From the NCBI GenBank assembly GCA_027943335.1, contig BSBK01006031.1, positions 259,001-323,000 on the forward strand: DNA of 64,000 bases. Reading direction: 5' to 3'. Each line of letters begins with the position of its first letter. The stretch's first letter is position 1. The position numbers and the translations under genes were made by a program. Origin of the DNA: Chamaecyparis obtusa. Taxonomy: Eukaryota > Streptophyta > Pinopsida > Cupressales > Cupressaceae. This document shows positions 31,908 to 45,181 of this stretch, piece after piece. The notes under the pieces were generated by a model. The model worked only from the letters and a program-made list of their open reading frames with translations. It ran no database searches and was not told where the DNA came from.

Positions 31908-34137
31908 ACCTAGAACCCCTCAACATAATGGAATTGCAGAGAGAAGAAGTAGGATCATCCTTGATACAACATGCACCATCATGATAGAAGGAAAAGTTGC
32001 ACATACCTATTGGAGAGATGCGGTCAACATAGCAGTCTACACCATCAATAGAATTCAATTAAGGCCTCGCACTGACAAAACACCTTATGAACTTTGGTTT
32101 GGTAATGTTCCCATAGTAAAATAATTCAGAATCTTTGGAAGCAAGTGCTACATCAAGAGGGATACAATAGTAGGCAAGTTTGATGCAAGAAGTGATGAAG
32201 GTATTTTACTTGGTTACTCTACTAAAAGTAAATCTTATAGATATTTCAATTTAAGATTGAAGAATATTATTGAAAGCGCTCATGTTAAGATTGATGAAAA
32301 GTTTATGGTTCAAGAAAGATATCATGATTACTCACCCATGATTGAAGAAGAACCTAGACCCTCTACTAGTGAGATAGTTATTGAAGAAATGTTTGACAGA
32401 ATTGATGTGTTATTCAATGACCCTGAGACAAGTGAAGAAGAAACTCCTAAGGTTGATGAGTTTGCATCAACGAAAGCTCCAAAGTTTACATCTAGAAACC
32501 ATTCCAAGAAAGACATCATTGGAGATCAGAGTGGAAAAATCTTAACAAGATCACAAGAAAAGAACTCAGCTAGCAGTGATGCAGTATGTTTACTATCTCA
32601 GATCGAACCTTTAAGTGTTGAAGATGCTTGTAATGATTCAGATTGGCATGATGCTATGAAAGAAGAACTTGATCAGATTATTAAGAATGACACTTGGGAA
32701 CTGGTCTCAAGACCTAGTGATAAGAATGTGATTGGTACAAAATGGATATTCAGAAATAAGATGAATGAAGATGGTACAGTAGTAAGAAACAAAGAAAGAT
32801 TAGTATGTAAAGGATATGCGCAAAGAGAAGGCATTGACTATTCTGACACATTTTCACCTGTGAGCAAATTAGAAGCTATTAAGTTTTTTCTAGCTTATGC
32901 TATAGTCAAAAAATTCAAATTTTATTAGATGGATGTCAAATCGGCATTCCTGAATGGAGATTTGAAAGAAGTATACAATGAGTAGCTAGAAGGATTCACC
33001 TTATCAGATAGACCTGATATGGTATTCAGAGTAAAGAAGGCCCTCTGTGGACTTAAGCAAGCCCCTAGAGCATGGTATGAAAGACTAGATGGATACTTAA
33101 CAAAGATTGGATTCAAGAAAGGAGCAACAGATTGTAATCTATTCATTAGAGAGACATCTGAAGGTTTTCTACTTGTAGCTATATTTTTGATGACATTATC
33201 TTTGGAGGTAATGAAAAAATTAGTGCTGAATTTGCTAAGGAGATGCAAAATGAATTTGAGATGAGTATGATTGGTCCTATCAAGTACTTTTTGGGATTGA
33301 ATGTGTAGTAGAAAGAGAAAGGTATATTCATTAATTAGTCCAAGTATGTGAAGGAAATACTAAAGAAATTCAAGATGGATGATTGAAAGCCAGTAGGGAC
33401 ACCTATGATTACTCAATCCAAGCTTACAAAAAAAGATGACTCACAAGTAGTTGATATAACATTGCATAAATCCATGATTGGAAAACTGATTTATCTTACT
33501 CAGACGAGACCTAATATTTCAAATGCAATTGGTATAGTTGGAAGATTTGCAGTTGAGCCTAAACAAAGTCACCTCATGGCAGTAAAGAGGATATTCAGAT
33601 ACTTACAAGGCACTATAGAATATGGTCTATAGTATCCTAATTCAGAAAATGTTGAGCTTCATATGTAAACTGATGTAGATTGGGGAGGATGTGTTGATGA
33701 TAGAAAGAGTACATCAGGAGGAGCAGTGTTTCTTGGTGATAGACTTGTCACTTGGACAAGCAAGAAACAAAATTATATTTCTCAGTCAATAGCAGAAGCA
33801 GAGTATGTTGTAGCAGCCTTGAATTTTTCTACAATTGTTTTGATCAAGTAGATGATTAAAGATTTTGGAATTCAGATTGATTATCCTATTTTTATTCGCT
33901 ATGATAACACTAGCACTATTAATATTTCAAAGAACCTTGTGATGCATGCAAAGATAAAGCACATTGAGATAAAGTATCACTTCGTAAGAGAGAAAGTGGA
34001 AGAGAAAGAAGTCAAGATGGACTATGTGAATACCAAAGATTAGTTGGCGGACATATTCACAAAACCCTTGCCTAAGGATACTTTTGAGTATCTTAGGGAG
34101 AACTTGGGAGTAATTCCCTTCCCTAATTCTTCTTAGA
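31908..34137 (+). pseudogene. Copia pol: integrase end, RT and RNase H
   Basis: The order integrase-RT-RNase H is the Ty1/copia order. Pieces are the integrase C-terminal part (YWRDAVNIAVYTINR, KTPYELWFGNVP) and the RT core (ALCGLKQAPRAWYERLDGYL; DVKSAFLNGDLKE). The active-site region is interrupted by a one-base frameshift just before DDIIFGGNE (about 33190). RNase H follows (KSTSGGAVFLGDRLVTWTSK; AEAEYVVAAL; DIFTKPLPKDTFEYL). At least eight in-frame stops are visible, many of them one change from a sense codon (for example CAG to TAG). No functional product is possible. Confidence 0.9.
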
Positions 34138-34491
34138 AGAAAGAAGGAAAGGCATCAGTCCTCAGGGACTGGTGAAAGGTTGACTACTCTACCTCAGGAG
34201 TAGTACCGCAACTTAAAATGAATGGTGCCCTTTTCCATTGATGTCAAAGGGGGAGTAATATACAAAGTCATGAAAAAAAGAAGGAGAAATATGCTCAGGG
34301 AGAGCAGTATTCAGTTGTGACATTAGTTCTATTGAGAAAATGGAGAATGTTGGAAAATATTGCAGTAGATGAAGGATTCATCTTTGGGGGAGTTTTGAAG
34401 AGGAAATGGAGAATGTTATAAAAGAAATGTTCATTTGGGTTGGTGGTGGTTTTTCATTCCACATGTTACCATCAATGCCAAAAGGGGAGAT

Positions 34492-35791
34492 TGTTGGAGA
34501 TTTGCCAGCAGGCCAGTACTGACTGTATGTTTGTCATTGATGAAAACATATGGAAAGTAGCATGTGTGGAAGTATTATGTAGTAAGATTTCAGCATATGT
34601 AGCATGGACATGATATCAACATGATATCATGGGCGCAAAGGTTAACTGTTAGTATAGATAGTTATATAGAAGCTTGTGTCAACAGTGTTCTTGACAGAGT
34701 AAAAGATAGTGTTATGTCTATGGTTGTCCATACAGTTGTCATGGAGGTTTGCACCCTTCGATATGTCAAACATGTCAGTGATGTTAAGTTCATGGATGCA
34801 TGGTCTGATGATGAACGTAAGTAAATTTATGTAGTCTCTATTCGCTAGTAGTAGTTTCCTGTGTTTGTTAAGCATAGCCGATAGAGATTTTATTGGTTAT
34901 TGAGTTGCGCCTATCTTTAGGCTATGCTCCCTTGGAGTTAATCTTAGAGATGAGTTATTGATGTTTGGTTAAGAGCGTATAAGGTAATTTATCTTATGGA
35001 GAAAGATCCAGTTGTTTTGGTAGAGCCGACAGTGTGTAGCATGCATCTACATTTATCTTATCTGGACAGGTCCTAGAATATGTTGCGTGCATAGTAGAGT
35101 CGACATAATGGTTTTAGAGTTTGTTATGGTTTCTCTATTATGATTTCAAGGTGGTTCTAATAGGTTGACTTGATTATATCATTTAGAGGAAAGATATTTA
35201 TAGGCAGTCATTTGTGATTGCTTGAGGGTGGTTCATGGTTGTTTAAGCAGAGCAGAGAAAAGTTTGTGAAGTGTTGAACCATCAGAAGAAGGTCTATATG
35301 ACCAAGTAGAGTATTTGTGCTATACATTGGAACTGATCTTGATAGTAGGTCAAAGCGCAGTTCACCAAGATCTAGATATAGTGTGTATTTATTATTCAGA
35401 AGGTTGTAGCCTTCGCCCCTTTGAGTAGTGAGCTCTCAGACAGTGTGTCCTCTTCCCTAATAGGCACAATTGTAAAAGACTCCTAACAGGGTCTGACCCT
35501 TGACCATGTCTACTATACTTAATATATTTTAAAGCTACTCCTAACAGGGTAAAGGATCTTCTAGCAAGGATCATTATACACTAGTATATAATATTAGTGG
35601 GTATCAAATCCCATAGGTGTTTTTACCTATTTGGATTTCCCCATAGCCAAAATGTTGGTGTTGTGTTCATGTGTTCTTTCATTGTGTTTATGCTTTATGT
35701 TTAAGTATACTTAATTGGATAAAGAATTGAAACTTGTAGATAATTGATTCACTCCCCCCCTCTCAGTTATCTCTTGGGACTATTCCTAACA
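34492..35791 (+). repeat. 3' LTR of the copia element
   Basis: Begins TGTTGGAGATTTGCC directly after the PPT and ends TATTCCTAACA, 1,300 bases. Near the 3' end it carries gattcactccccccctctcag, the complement of the G-run/gtgaatca word that also occurs near the ends of the LTRs at 40909 and 47007. That suggests a shared LTR lineage. Confidence 0.8.
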
Positions 35792-36184
35792 CAGTCATCC
35801 TAGTGCCTTAGGAAACCCCCTTCTTTATCGAAATATTTACCCATTTCTTATAGATTTTTATATGTTGACTTACTAGATTAGTTTGAATTTTTTGTATAAT
35901 GTCCTCTTGAAACACTTATTTTATTATTTTTGGTAAAAATCGCTCGACCAAACCTTATATAATATTGTATGTTCAGGGAGCATTATATAATATTTTTTAT
36001 TCAAAATTTCTTTAAAAAATCTATGTAGGGATTCAATTTAGTTTTATTGTAATCTTAAATTTGAAAATTAATTAATTTGATTAAAAATTTATCATTAAGC
36101 TATATGTTTTATTATTTTAATTTTAATTCTGATATTTTATATTGAAGTTAATAAATTTTAAAATATTTTATCTTTGACTATTCA
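35792..36184. other. AT-rich spacer between copia LTR and LINE
   Basis: Nothing was recognised. The 5' end of the LINE is not sharply defined, so its boundary may lie anywhere in 36150-36230. Confidence 0.4.
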
Positions 36185-36202
36185 ACTACGTGAATGGCAT
36201 AG

Positions 36203-36838
36203 TTGGGGAGGTTCTGCATGAATGTCACCCTGAAAAAATCCCTCCCCAACTTTGTTATTTTGAAATCCAAACTTGGCAGATGGACTCAAGCTCTAGTGAA
36301 TGAGAATGCCACTGTCTTCTACCAGAAATGTGATACTAAGGGCCATGCTAGAGATACCTACAAGGCCTCCCCACTGGGAACGCAAAAGGGAAATAAGGAT
36401 AAGGGCACTACTAAGGTTCCACCTTTGACAGAAGGAGTAGAGAAGGAGAAGACCACCCCACCTCTGGTGGCTAAAGTGCTAGAAAATCTAGAGCGGGAGA
36501 ACCCATAGATGGAAGAAGGTGAGATTATCTCCCATCTAGAGAATGACCTAGTACACCCTAAACTAGAAGCTCCAAAACCCCTATCATTGGTGGTGCCATT
36601 AGAGAACCCCCCGGTGGCTACGCTAGAGAGGAGTGAGACTAGCCATACTGTGTTGGGCCAGCCTGCCAATGTGGCTACCCTGGGGATGAGTGAGATTAGC
36701 CATACTATGGTGGACCAGCCTACCATTGTGGTTGCTCTTGAGCTAAAATCCCCTAAATATGATACAAAACCTCCTCTACAACTGGAGAAAAAGAGCTACC
36801 CTTCCTCTGCAACCCCCTGTTTACAGATTGTTGTGTAG
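36203..36838 (+). pseudogene. LINE ORF1, C-terminal part
   Basis: Begins within the nucleic-acid-binding part. VFYQKCDTKGHARDTYK corresponds to a CCHC knuckle, but the first and last Cys are lost (Tyr in both positions). A Lys/Pro/Glu-rich linker follows with a doubled segment (ERSETSHTVLGQPANVATL and MSEISHTMVDQPTIVVAL). One stop at 36506 splits the region. The DUF4283-like N-terminus seen at 7.7-8.2 kb is absent. Confidence 0.65.
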
Positions 36839-37009
36839 AGGAAGATGACGGGGAATGGAAAATGCAAAAATAGAAACCCAAGCCCAAGAAGGTTGATGCG
36901 GTGGTGGAGACATCTAGAAGAAGGCCATCAGATCATGCAAGGAGATCAAGAGGGACTACAAGGGATGTTGCAGCAGGTAGGTAGTAAACCCTGGAAACAT
37001 GCTTTAGAA

Positions 37010-40000
37010 ATAAGAAATGATTTGTCTTTCTTGGAATGTTAGGGGTCTTAATAGCTCCCTCAAGCAAAGTGCTATTAAACATTACATTTTTTAGCACAAG
37101 CTGCATATTCTTCTCATTCAAGAAGTTAAGATGTCTTTCAATAATTTTGTCACTCTAGCTTCCAATCTCTGGTTGGGGGCTAAGTTTCTAAATACTCTGA
37201 AGCTTCTAGGGCTTTTGGGGTAATTTCCATTCTCTAGAACCCCAATACTATTACTGGCCAACTGCTCGCCTCCTCTCTGAACTTCCTTGTTGTTACTTTC
37301 ATGAAAAAATGGCTTCAGTGGCACCTGTTCAATTTATATGCCCATAATATCCGGTCTGGTAGGGCTTCCCTTTGGAAAGATATGTCCCAATGGACAGACC
37401 AAGACACTTCTGCTAAATACTTGGTGGCTGGTGATTTTAGCACCCCTCTTTACCCCTCATAAAAGTGGAGTGGTTTAATGGACTACTTTGATAGTATGCG
37501 GGACCTGGCAGACTTTATCTCCTACACTGGCCTTCTAAACATTGTTCTGAAGGGAAATCCCTTCACCTATACCAACAATAGGAAGGGATCCCATCTCATC
37601 CAGGTGTGGCTTGACCGTGTCCTTGCCACCTCTTCGTGGGATCTCTTCTTGACCTCCACCTTGTCCTCCCTCCCTAAAACTACTTATGATCACAACCCCC
37701 TCCTTCTTTATTGGTGGGACTCCCCTATCATAGGCCCAACCCCCTTCATGTTTGAAATTATGTGGTGCTCCCATCCCTCTTTTAGAGACCAAGTGAAATC
37801 TTGGTGGGCCACTAACATCAAAGGAACTGCCATGTTCAGGATTGGACAGAAACTTAAAATCATCACAAGATAGGTCAATGGATGGAGTAAACATAACTTT
37901 GGTGATTTCCACAAAGAGAAAAAGGAGATTACTACGACCTTAGATTCCCTCCAAGCCGAGTTGGCTACTGGAAACCCCCACCCCAAATATAGGTGGAAGA
38001 ATAAATGGCTAGACACAAATTGCACGAAACTCTAAAAAAAGAGGAAATCTACTGGAAGCAATGATGTAGAATATAGTGGCTCATTGAAGGGGACAGAAAC
38101 ATGGCCTTCTTCCATAGATCTTCCAGCAACCACAAAATAAGAAACACCATTAATGCAATTAGAGATGAGGGAGGGAATGAAGTTACTGAGAAGGAAAAAA
38201 TCAATCAGGTGGCGGTAAACTATTTTAAGGGATTGTATTCAAATGATGGACAAATATGCCTGACCAACACCCAAAATCAACTTCTGGACCACATCCAAAA
38301 CACTATCACTCACAGTGATAATGATCAAATCACAAAATGTGTGTCTAATGAGGAGGTAAAGATAGTGGTCTTTGTTATGGGTTCCTATAAAGCTTCGGGA
38401 CCTAATGGCTTCCCCCAGCCTTCTTTCAGGAATACTGTGATATTGTGGGACTAGACGTTATTTGTGCTGCCAAAGACTTCTTCAAAATGGGGTGACTATT
38501 AAGGAAACATAACAAAACCTATATTGTGCTGGTCCCTAAGAATGACATCCCCACCTCTATGATCGACTTTAGGCCCATCTACCTTTGCAATATGTTCTAC
38601 AAGATCCTCACTAAGACCCTGGTCAATAGAATGAAGCCCCTCCTAGACAAGATAATCAACACTACTCAGAAAGGTTTTGTTCTAGGAAGGCAGATCCTTG
38701 ATGCAACCATCTCCACACATGAAATTATCCACTCCATGGATAGGAGAAATGTTCTAGGTATGGCTTTCAAGCTTGACATCTCTAAAGCCTATGATAAAGT
38801 TAATTGGTCATTCTTACTAAAATTCTTAAGTTAAGATGGGGTTTAATGAGAAGATTATTCATATTATCCAAGAATGTACACAAAGTGTCAGCTTCTCTAT
38901 TTTAGTCAATGGCACCTCTGGTGGTTTCTTTCAACCTAAAAGGGGACTCAAGCAGGGTGATCCTCTCTCCCCCTACGTATTTATTATGGTGGCTGAGGTC
39001 CTTAGCAGGATTCTGACTATGATCTCCTCCATGGGAATAATAAAAGGGGTAAAACCTACTTCCACTCTGCAACAAGTTGTGTTGGAACAATTTATGGATG
39101 ACACTTTCCTCTTTGGGTATTCTTCAGTGATTGAGGCCAGATAGTGGAAGAAAATCCTAGAAAATTATGCCTATTTTTTTGGACAGTGTATTAACTATCA
39201 GAAAAATAGTTTATTCTTCTTCAATACTCCAATTGAGACACAAACCAGAGTGCTTCAAATCCTGGGTTGTTAGGCAGCTTCGCTCCCCTCTACCTACTTA
39301 GGCCTCCCCCTCATGGTTAAGGAGGTGTCCCATGAATTCTAGAACTCCATCCTCAAAAGAACCTAGAGATTTTTTGGATGGAAAGGGAAGACTCTAAGCA
39401 ACGCTGGTAAACTTCAGTTGGTGGCTTCTACTCTCCAGGGGATCCTGATCTATTTTCTGTCACTCTTCAAGATCAAAAGAAATATGGTAGATAGGTTAGA
39501 ATAAATTCAGAGAACCTTCTTGTGGGCTAGCTCTCAAGAGAAAAAGAGGATGTCCTTGGTCAATTGGGAAATAGTTTGTCTATTAAAATGTTTGGGTGGT
39601 TTGGGCCTGAGGAGAATTGGCTTGATGAATAGGGCCCTCACCACAAAAGTATCCTAGAAGCTCATAGACAGGAAAGTAGACTGGTGTAAGATAATGGAAG
39701 CTAAGTACTTTCAAGGGCACCCCTATGGGATGATGTATCAAGATAACGACCTCCCTAATGGCTCCAAAATTTGGGTGAACATCTACAAATGTAAAACCTT
39801 GCTATCTAAAGGTTCTTTCTAGCAGCTTAGAGATGGGAGATCCATTAGATTCTGGAATGACTATTGGATTCTGAACTTCCCTAACCTTGGTAGTAGATTC
39901 AACCCCCTGATGAACTTCACCAGGCCTATACTTGGCAATAGAACCTCTAACTACATCGCTAGAGGGAATTGGAAAGATATATCTAGATTAGTTAGAGATA

Positions 40001-40908
40001 AACTATAACTAAAGCACTTGGCGAATGAGCTCATGGAAGTTTTGGGAAATGTCAGAATTCTAGGTTTGGGTGGTAAAGATTCCATCATTTGGGCCCTACC
40101 CAAGCGGGTACCTTCTTAGTCAAGACAGCTGACAACCTTCTTCTGAAGGAAGAAAATAATCCAGAGGATTGGATGAAGGTGTGGATTCCTCTGCTCACGC
40201 CAAAAATCAACTTCTTCTGGTGGACCCTTATGCATGGTAAAGTCCTAACTCAGGACAACCTCATAAAAAGAGGCTTCTCCATGGCCAACATGTGCATCCT
40301 ATGCAAAAAAGAGGAGGTGGCGCTGAATCACCTATTCATACACTATGATTACGATGCTAACATTTGGTAGGAAGTTTTTGGCAAATCAGGAATCTCATGG
40401 GCTTTGGGTAATGATGTCCACCAATTCACTATCTGGAGATCTCCCTCCAATCATCCCCTCCTCAAGCTTTAGTGGGAGGCTTATTTTTGAGATCACAACT
40501 ATTGCAGAAGCATGAGTTTTTGGTTACATATGAAGCGCTCAAAAGATCCTTTCAAAAGAAAAGCCCCTAGTTCATGAATTCTTCTTTACAAGTAATAGAT
40601 TGGGCTCTTGGTTTCCAGTTAGAAGATAGAGTAAAGAAAACAAGGCATGCCCTATTGGATCTATTAGGATTCCCAAATAAATCAAACATGATGTAGCCTC
40701 CTCATAGGTCATCTAATTGGTTGGTGCCTGTCTTGTGTGAGGACTAGATATTTGGCAGGAAAATAGACCATCCTCTATTTCTCCCTCTCTACAAAGTCCA
40801 TATCTAGATTGAGAACACGGGGTTTTGGACCCACATATACAGTTTGACACTGATGCTGCCACTAGTTTGGGGTGGTCTACTCCTTCTCAAGGTGATCAAT
40901 GTAGTGGG
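37010..40908 (+). pseudogene. LINE ORF2: endonuclease, reverse transcriptase, zf-RVT
   Basis: The apurinic-type endonuclease begins SWNVRGLN (about 37029), then IQEVK, GNPFTYTNNRKGSHLIQVWL and YDHNPLLLYW (normally SDHNP). RT motifs follow: LVPKNDIPTSMIDFRPIYLC, NTTQKGFVLGRQILD, KLDISKAYDKVNW, GLKQGDPLSPYVF and the catalytic FMDD (about 39091). The zf-RVT part is KINFFWWTLMHGKVL and CILCKKEEVALNHLF (40200-40345). At least a dozen stops and several frameshifts occur. After zf-RVT a further unassigned 150-residue tail continues to the insertion point at 40908 and, beyond the inserted element, from 48009. Confidence 0.85.
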
Positions 40909-41935
40909 TGTTAGAAATAGGGAATACTAAGAGGGGGGGGGGTGAATTAGTATTCTACAAACTTTATCTTTTTCCCAATTATGGATGTAACAGATTATCT
41001 TTACACATGCATAACATAAGAAGCTAAACAACATGCATAACAATAAAACTAAAGAACTCATAACACATGATATGTTCTCGAGGAAACCCTGGCCAAGGGA
41101 AAACCTTGGTGGGGATGGTACCCACAAAGATCCACTAATCAAAAGTATCCTGTTAAGGATATTGACCCTCTTAGGAGTCTATTACAAGCATATAGTGTAT
41201 CAGTCCTGATTAAGGGACTATAGGCCTTGTTAGAAGCCTCAACCTTGTTAGGAGTTGTCAATACAAAATCTGATTACCAGATGAGCCCATTGCCCAAACA
41301 AGTAATGTACAATTTATACTGATTACAAAAAATGGATTAAGGTACATAACCTTATACTGCTTGCATCAATATCTTTTCTCTCCTCTTACATTTGCATCAT
41401 ATCACTTTATCATATCATTACAATATTACCACATCCTCTTCTTACAATTTACAATTACATATATACAAGTTATTAAGGCTAATAAATTTACATGGTTGTC
41501 TTCCATATATCTTTATCCAAGGGTTAACATCTAGGATGTTTTCCCTTTATATTTTTAATCCATTATTGTGATAAACAAAATAATCCCTTAACTCTTTACC
41601 AATTTTGTCTTCAAAACTGTCCTGTCGGCTTAACACTGTCTTTGGTAAAAATGTCATAACTAATTCCACACATGCCATACTAACTTGCACTCTAATATGG
41701 GTGATCAATAGACATCATAGAGTCTATGTTCAAGTGTGCAAGCACTAAACTTACTCTAGTCAATGTCACAAACAAAAACTATGTCCAGGTACACTGGTGA
41801 AAATGCTATCTCACACTTAGACAAATTTGCAATGCGCTCTGCTATACTTGCTATCTAACCTTTTCCCTCTTCATATGGATCATATGTTTCCATAATGACA
41901 ACATCTATGTACTCAGCTCAGCCAAATTGCCAACA
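40909..41935 (-). repeat. 3' LTR of the pol-less element
   Basis: A 1,027-base copy, TG...CA. It differs from the 5' LTR by several scattered changes per 100 bases by eye and has about 34 extra bases near 41748 (from aaacttactctagtcaatg). Confidence 0.9.
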
Positions 41936-41947
41936 ATCTCCCCCTTT
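41936..41947 (-). other. Polypurine tract of the pol-less element
   Basis: Minus-strand AAAGGGGGAGAT directly abutting the 3' LTR start TGTTGGCAATTTGG. The same arrangement occurs at 34480-34491 in the copia element. Confidence 0.85.
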
Positions 41948-42088
41948 GTCATTGGTGGCAACATATGAGAAAATTGGCTAAGTGTACAATTTTCTACTCT
42001 ATATCTCTCCCCCTTTGACAATAATGACAAAATAAAGTAGGGAGGGCTACAAAATTGTGTCACAAAAAAAATATTATACCTTAGTTCC

Positions 42089-45000
42089 TTATTGCAAAGA
42101 AGGTAAGCTTGCAACACAATCTGCAAAATCAACTTTCATTGCTTCTATCTCCTTCTCCCATGATTTCTTAATGGAATCTGCCACATTGAGTAAAGTGCTC
42201 AGTCCATAAGCTGCTATTTGACATGCTTGAAGGTTTTCAAAGTTAAACTTATGAAAAGATGTCTTTGCTGAAAGATGTTCTTCCAACTGTTCTTCAATAA
42301 TGCATAACTTCATAGAAGTATGTTCTCTCAAAAGAGTAAATCTCCTCATTTTTCTATCTCTTTCATCTAGTAAAACTCTAATTTCATCATACAGTTTCCT
42401 AATCTTCTTCTCAACATCTAATACCTTCACATTAGGGTTAGGAAGAAGGTTACATTCATTCTGAATTTCTGCTTCTTTCAACTTCATCTTCTGATCTTCT
42501 TCTACTGTTAAGTTCTCTGATTTTGTACACTGTATGTACAAAGATTTTCCTTTTTCTAAATGCTTCCTCAAGTCCTTGATACATATATCAAGACTGTTAA
42601 TATCATTCCTGATATTCTGGCTAATATTCAAAAGCATTTCAGCTTCATAAGCTGCTTGAGCTCTCACTTTTGCAATATCAGATAGGTTAGTGAATTCATT
42701 ATCAAAAGTGCTCATTACCTTCTTAGCTTTCTCCAAAGGCTCTGCCTCTATAATTTGTGTAGTTACAATGCTTTGTAACTTCTCAGTTAGTTCCTTTAGA
42801 CTCCCTTCAAGATTCTTCACTTTCTTGTTCTTTCCAATAATTTTATTCAAAGAAGTGATTAGTTCCAACTGATCATCATCATCAACTTCTTTTCCTAAAT
42901 CCTCAAACAAAGATCCAATTTCCTTCTTCTTTCTAGTCTTAGGAGTAATACTGATGTCTTCTTTGATAGGAATAGGTGCTTGAATCTCTATTGCTTTAGG
43001 TTCTTCAACACTGGTTTGTATATGCTCTACTTCTGTATTTGGTTCATCAAGAGCTGAATTGTAAACAATGTTTCCTAAATTCTTGAATACATTGTCATTA
43101 GTATCCAAGGTGACCTTTATACCTTCTACATTCATTGATTCATCTTCAATGCTAATAGATGGAGGAGAGGGAATATCCTCTTGTTCTGCTTCACCTACTT
43201 GTTCTGCTACAATTGATGGTTCTCCAACAATTTTTCTCCATAACCTTGATTATTGCCTATTCTATATCAGAATTAACTTCTTCATATTTGCCTCCCATAA
43301 TTAGAATGGTTCTCCTTTTGGTTCTCAGATGGGTACTTAAGGCCTTCAATATCTACTTCAGGTGTACATCATCTCTCACATCACAAAGCTTTCTTACTAG
43401 ATTCTCTCTGATAGAAGTGTCTTCTTCTTGTGCTCTCTTGTTTCTATTTACAAGTTTGTTATACAAGTCATTAGGTATCTGACCCTAAATAGTATCAAAC
43501 TTCTTATTTTCCAAAACCATGTGCTTTACAATTGCATTCTCCAAGTTAAGTCTATCTGAATAATCATAAAGATTATAGTACTTTTTCATTCTGGTAAAGT
43601 CTCCATCTTCAATAATTTTCTCATTAAGCTTTTCAACTTTAGGTTTCCAAGATTTCTTCTAAACCAAAGTAGTGTCATCATCTTTAATTACTACAACTTT
43701 CCTAGGAACTAGTGGCACCACAATTTTCTGCCTCTTACTAGGTCCAGTAGCACTTTCTTTCATTCTCTTGTTAGGTGTGGAGGAAGTGGATCTATTAGGT
43801 CTGCTTTCTCCTTGCTCTTTTTCTGGTTCCTCTACTTTCACCTTCACAAGTGGTTCTTTCTGCTATATTGCAATTAGTGGGGTAAACAAAACTTCTTTTT
43901 GTTCACTCATTCTAAATGTTGTTGCTGTGCTCTTTGCTACCAAAAACTCATGCTCTGTCAATCCTGAATCTTTCTTTATTTTCTTTATAATGCTTTCAAC
44001 TCTCTTCTTAGACTACTTCTCTTCAATTATAACTTTTGCAGAGTTGAAATTCTCTTCAAAAATTTCCAAACCTTTTACACTGAGTGTCCAACTTACACTT
44101 AAGTAACCTGCCAACATATTCTTCTATTTCTATCTCAGATATCTCATAGCCAAGAGGGTCTATGAACTCAATTCTAGGATCCACTGCTTCAATATAGGTA
44201 AGGTCAATGTAAACCATAAAACATATATCATCTTTATATTTCTCCACAAGTGACTGTGGAATCCTTGATCTGCTGGTTACCAATTTCTGAAATGTCTTCA
44301 TCACTAACATAGCACTCTCATTCACTTTTTCAATAACATGTCTCAGATATACTTTATTTATCCTTTCCATAGTATATTGTCCATCATTCCAATCATTTGC
44401 AATGGTGTACAGAAATCTTCTCAATATGTGGAAAAACATGTATGTGATTAAGGATGAAAATCTAAATTGTGCATACTTAGTTTTCTTAATCTTCGTCAAG
44501 TTTTCAAACAATTGTATTCTCATAATTTCACACATATCAACTAGTACCTTGTTAACACACATTAAATAGGCTATGTGTACCATTCCAGCTGCCATGTCAT
44601 CTTCTCTATAATTTGCACAAATACTTAGTGGTTAGGATCTTGCATAGGTATCTAACATCATGTTGTTTGATCTTGCTAATCTCAATTCCTCTACCATTAT
44701 AGGTTGATTCTATTTTGTCCATGATTGTTTCCCTCATATTCTTCTCATTTAAAGGAATAGAACCAACTTTAGATAGTCTAGTGACTTCATGAATCAAGTC
44801 AACTATAATATCTATCACTCTATCCTCTAGCCAAAACTTTCCATTGTGAATTCTGCTCAAAATAATCTTAGTGCATTCTTCATTGTCAAATTCATACTGC
44901 AATGCATACTTAACAATCTCATTGTCTTTCAAATGTTCATATCCTTGTTTCAATGACATATCCTGGTTGTAAATCTTCTGATATTTATTGGTAAAATCAC

Positions 45001-45181
45001 TATCACTGAGGTTTTTTAACTTGCATCCAAGATAACTTCTCACATTCTCCAAATGCAAAACTCCGTTTGGTACGGATGATAATGCTAAACTAGAGTTATC
45101 TTCTTCCAAGGGTTCTACTGGTTCCCTCTTCATTCTAGGTCTATTTTTGTCTTTGACATTATGAATTAAAGATATATCCAT
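42089..45181 (-). pseudogene. Long ORF of unknown function in the position of pol
   Basis: Starts MDISLIHNVKDKNRPRMK at 45181 and can be followed for about 1,000 codons to 42089, about 150 bases before the PPT. Frameshifts occur near 44615, 44060 and 43240 and stops near 44000, 43860, 43657, 43480, 43340 and 43247. The first 370 residues look globular (VIDIIVDLIHEVTRL, MVHIAYLMCVNKVLVDMCEI, YIDLTYIEAVDPRIEFIDPL). Next is a basic, nuclear-signal-like linker (NKRMKESATGPSKRQKIVV). The last 350 residues (42089-43135) are Glu/Lys-rich coiled coil ending EAMKVDFADCVASLPSLQ. I recognise no transposase, RT, integrase, protease or envelope motif. It could be an env-like third ORF brought next to gag by loss of pol, or a captured host gene. 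Confidence 0.6.

Larger units (their letters stand above)
31890..35791 (+). mobile_element. 5'-truncated Ty1/copia retrotransposon
   Basis: The element starts inside integrase (APRTPQHNGIAERR, containing the catalytic Glu of the DDE triad). It runs through RT and RNase H and ends with a PPT (ccaaaaggggagat, 34478-34491) and one complete-looking 3' LTR. Protease, gag, PBS and the 5' LTR are missing; the left junction lies about 31885-31905. Several stops and frameshifts make it inactive. Confidence 0.9.

Noticed and set aside
36203..36838. Host proline/lysine-rich protein
   Set aside because: Its position ahead of a LINE endonuclease and its decayed CCHC knuckle identify it as LINE ORF1.
42089..45181. 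Envelope gene or transposase in the pol-less element
   Set aside because: I see no signal peptide, transmembrane anchor or catalytic motif. Env-like by position remains only a possibility.
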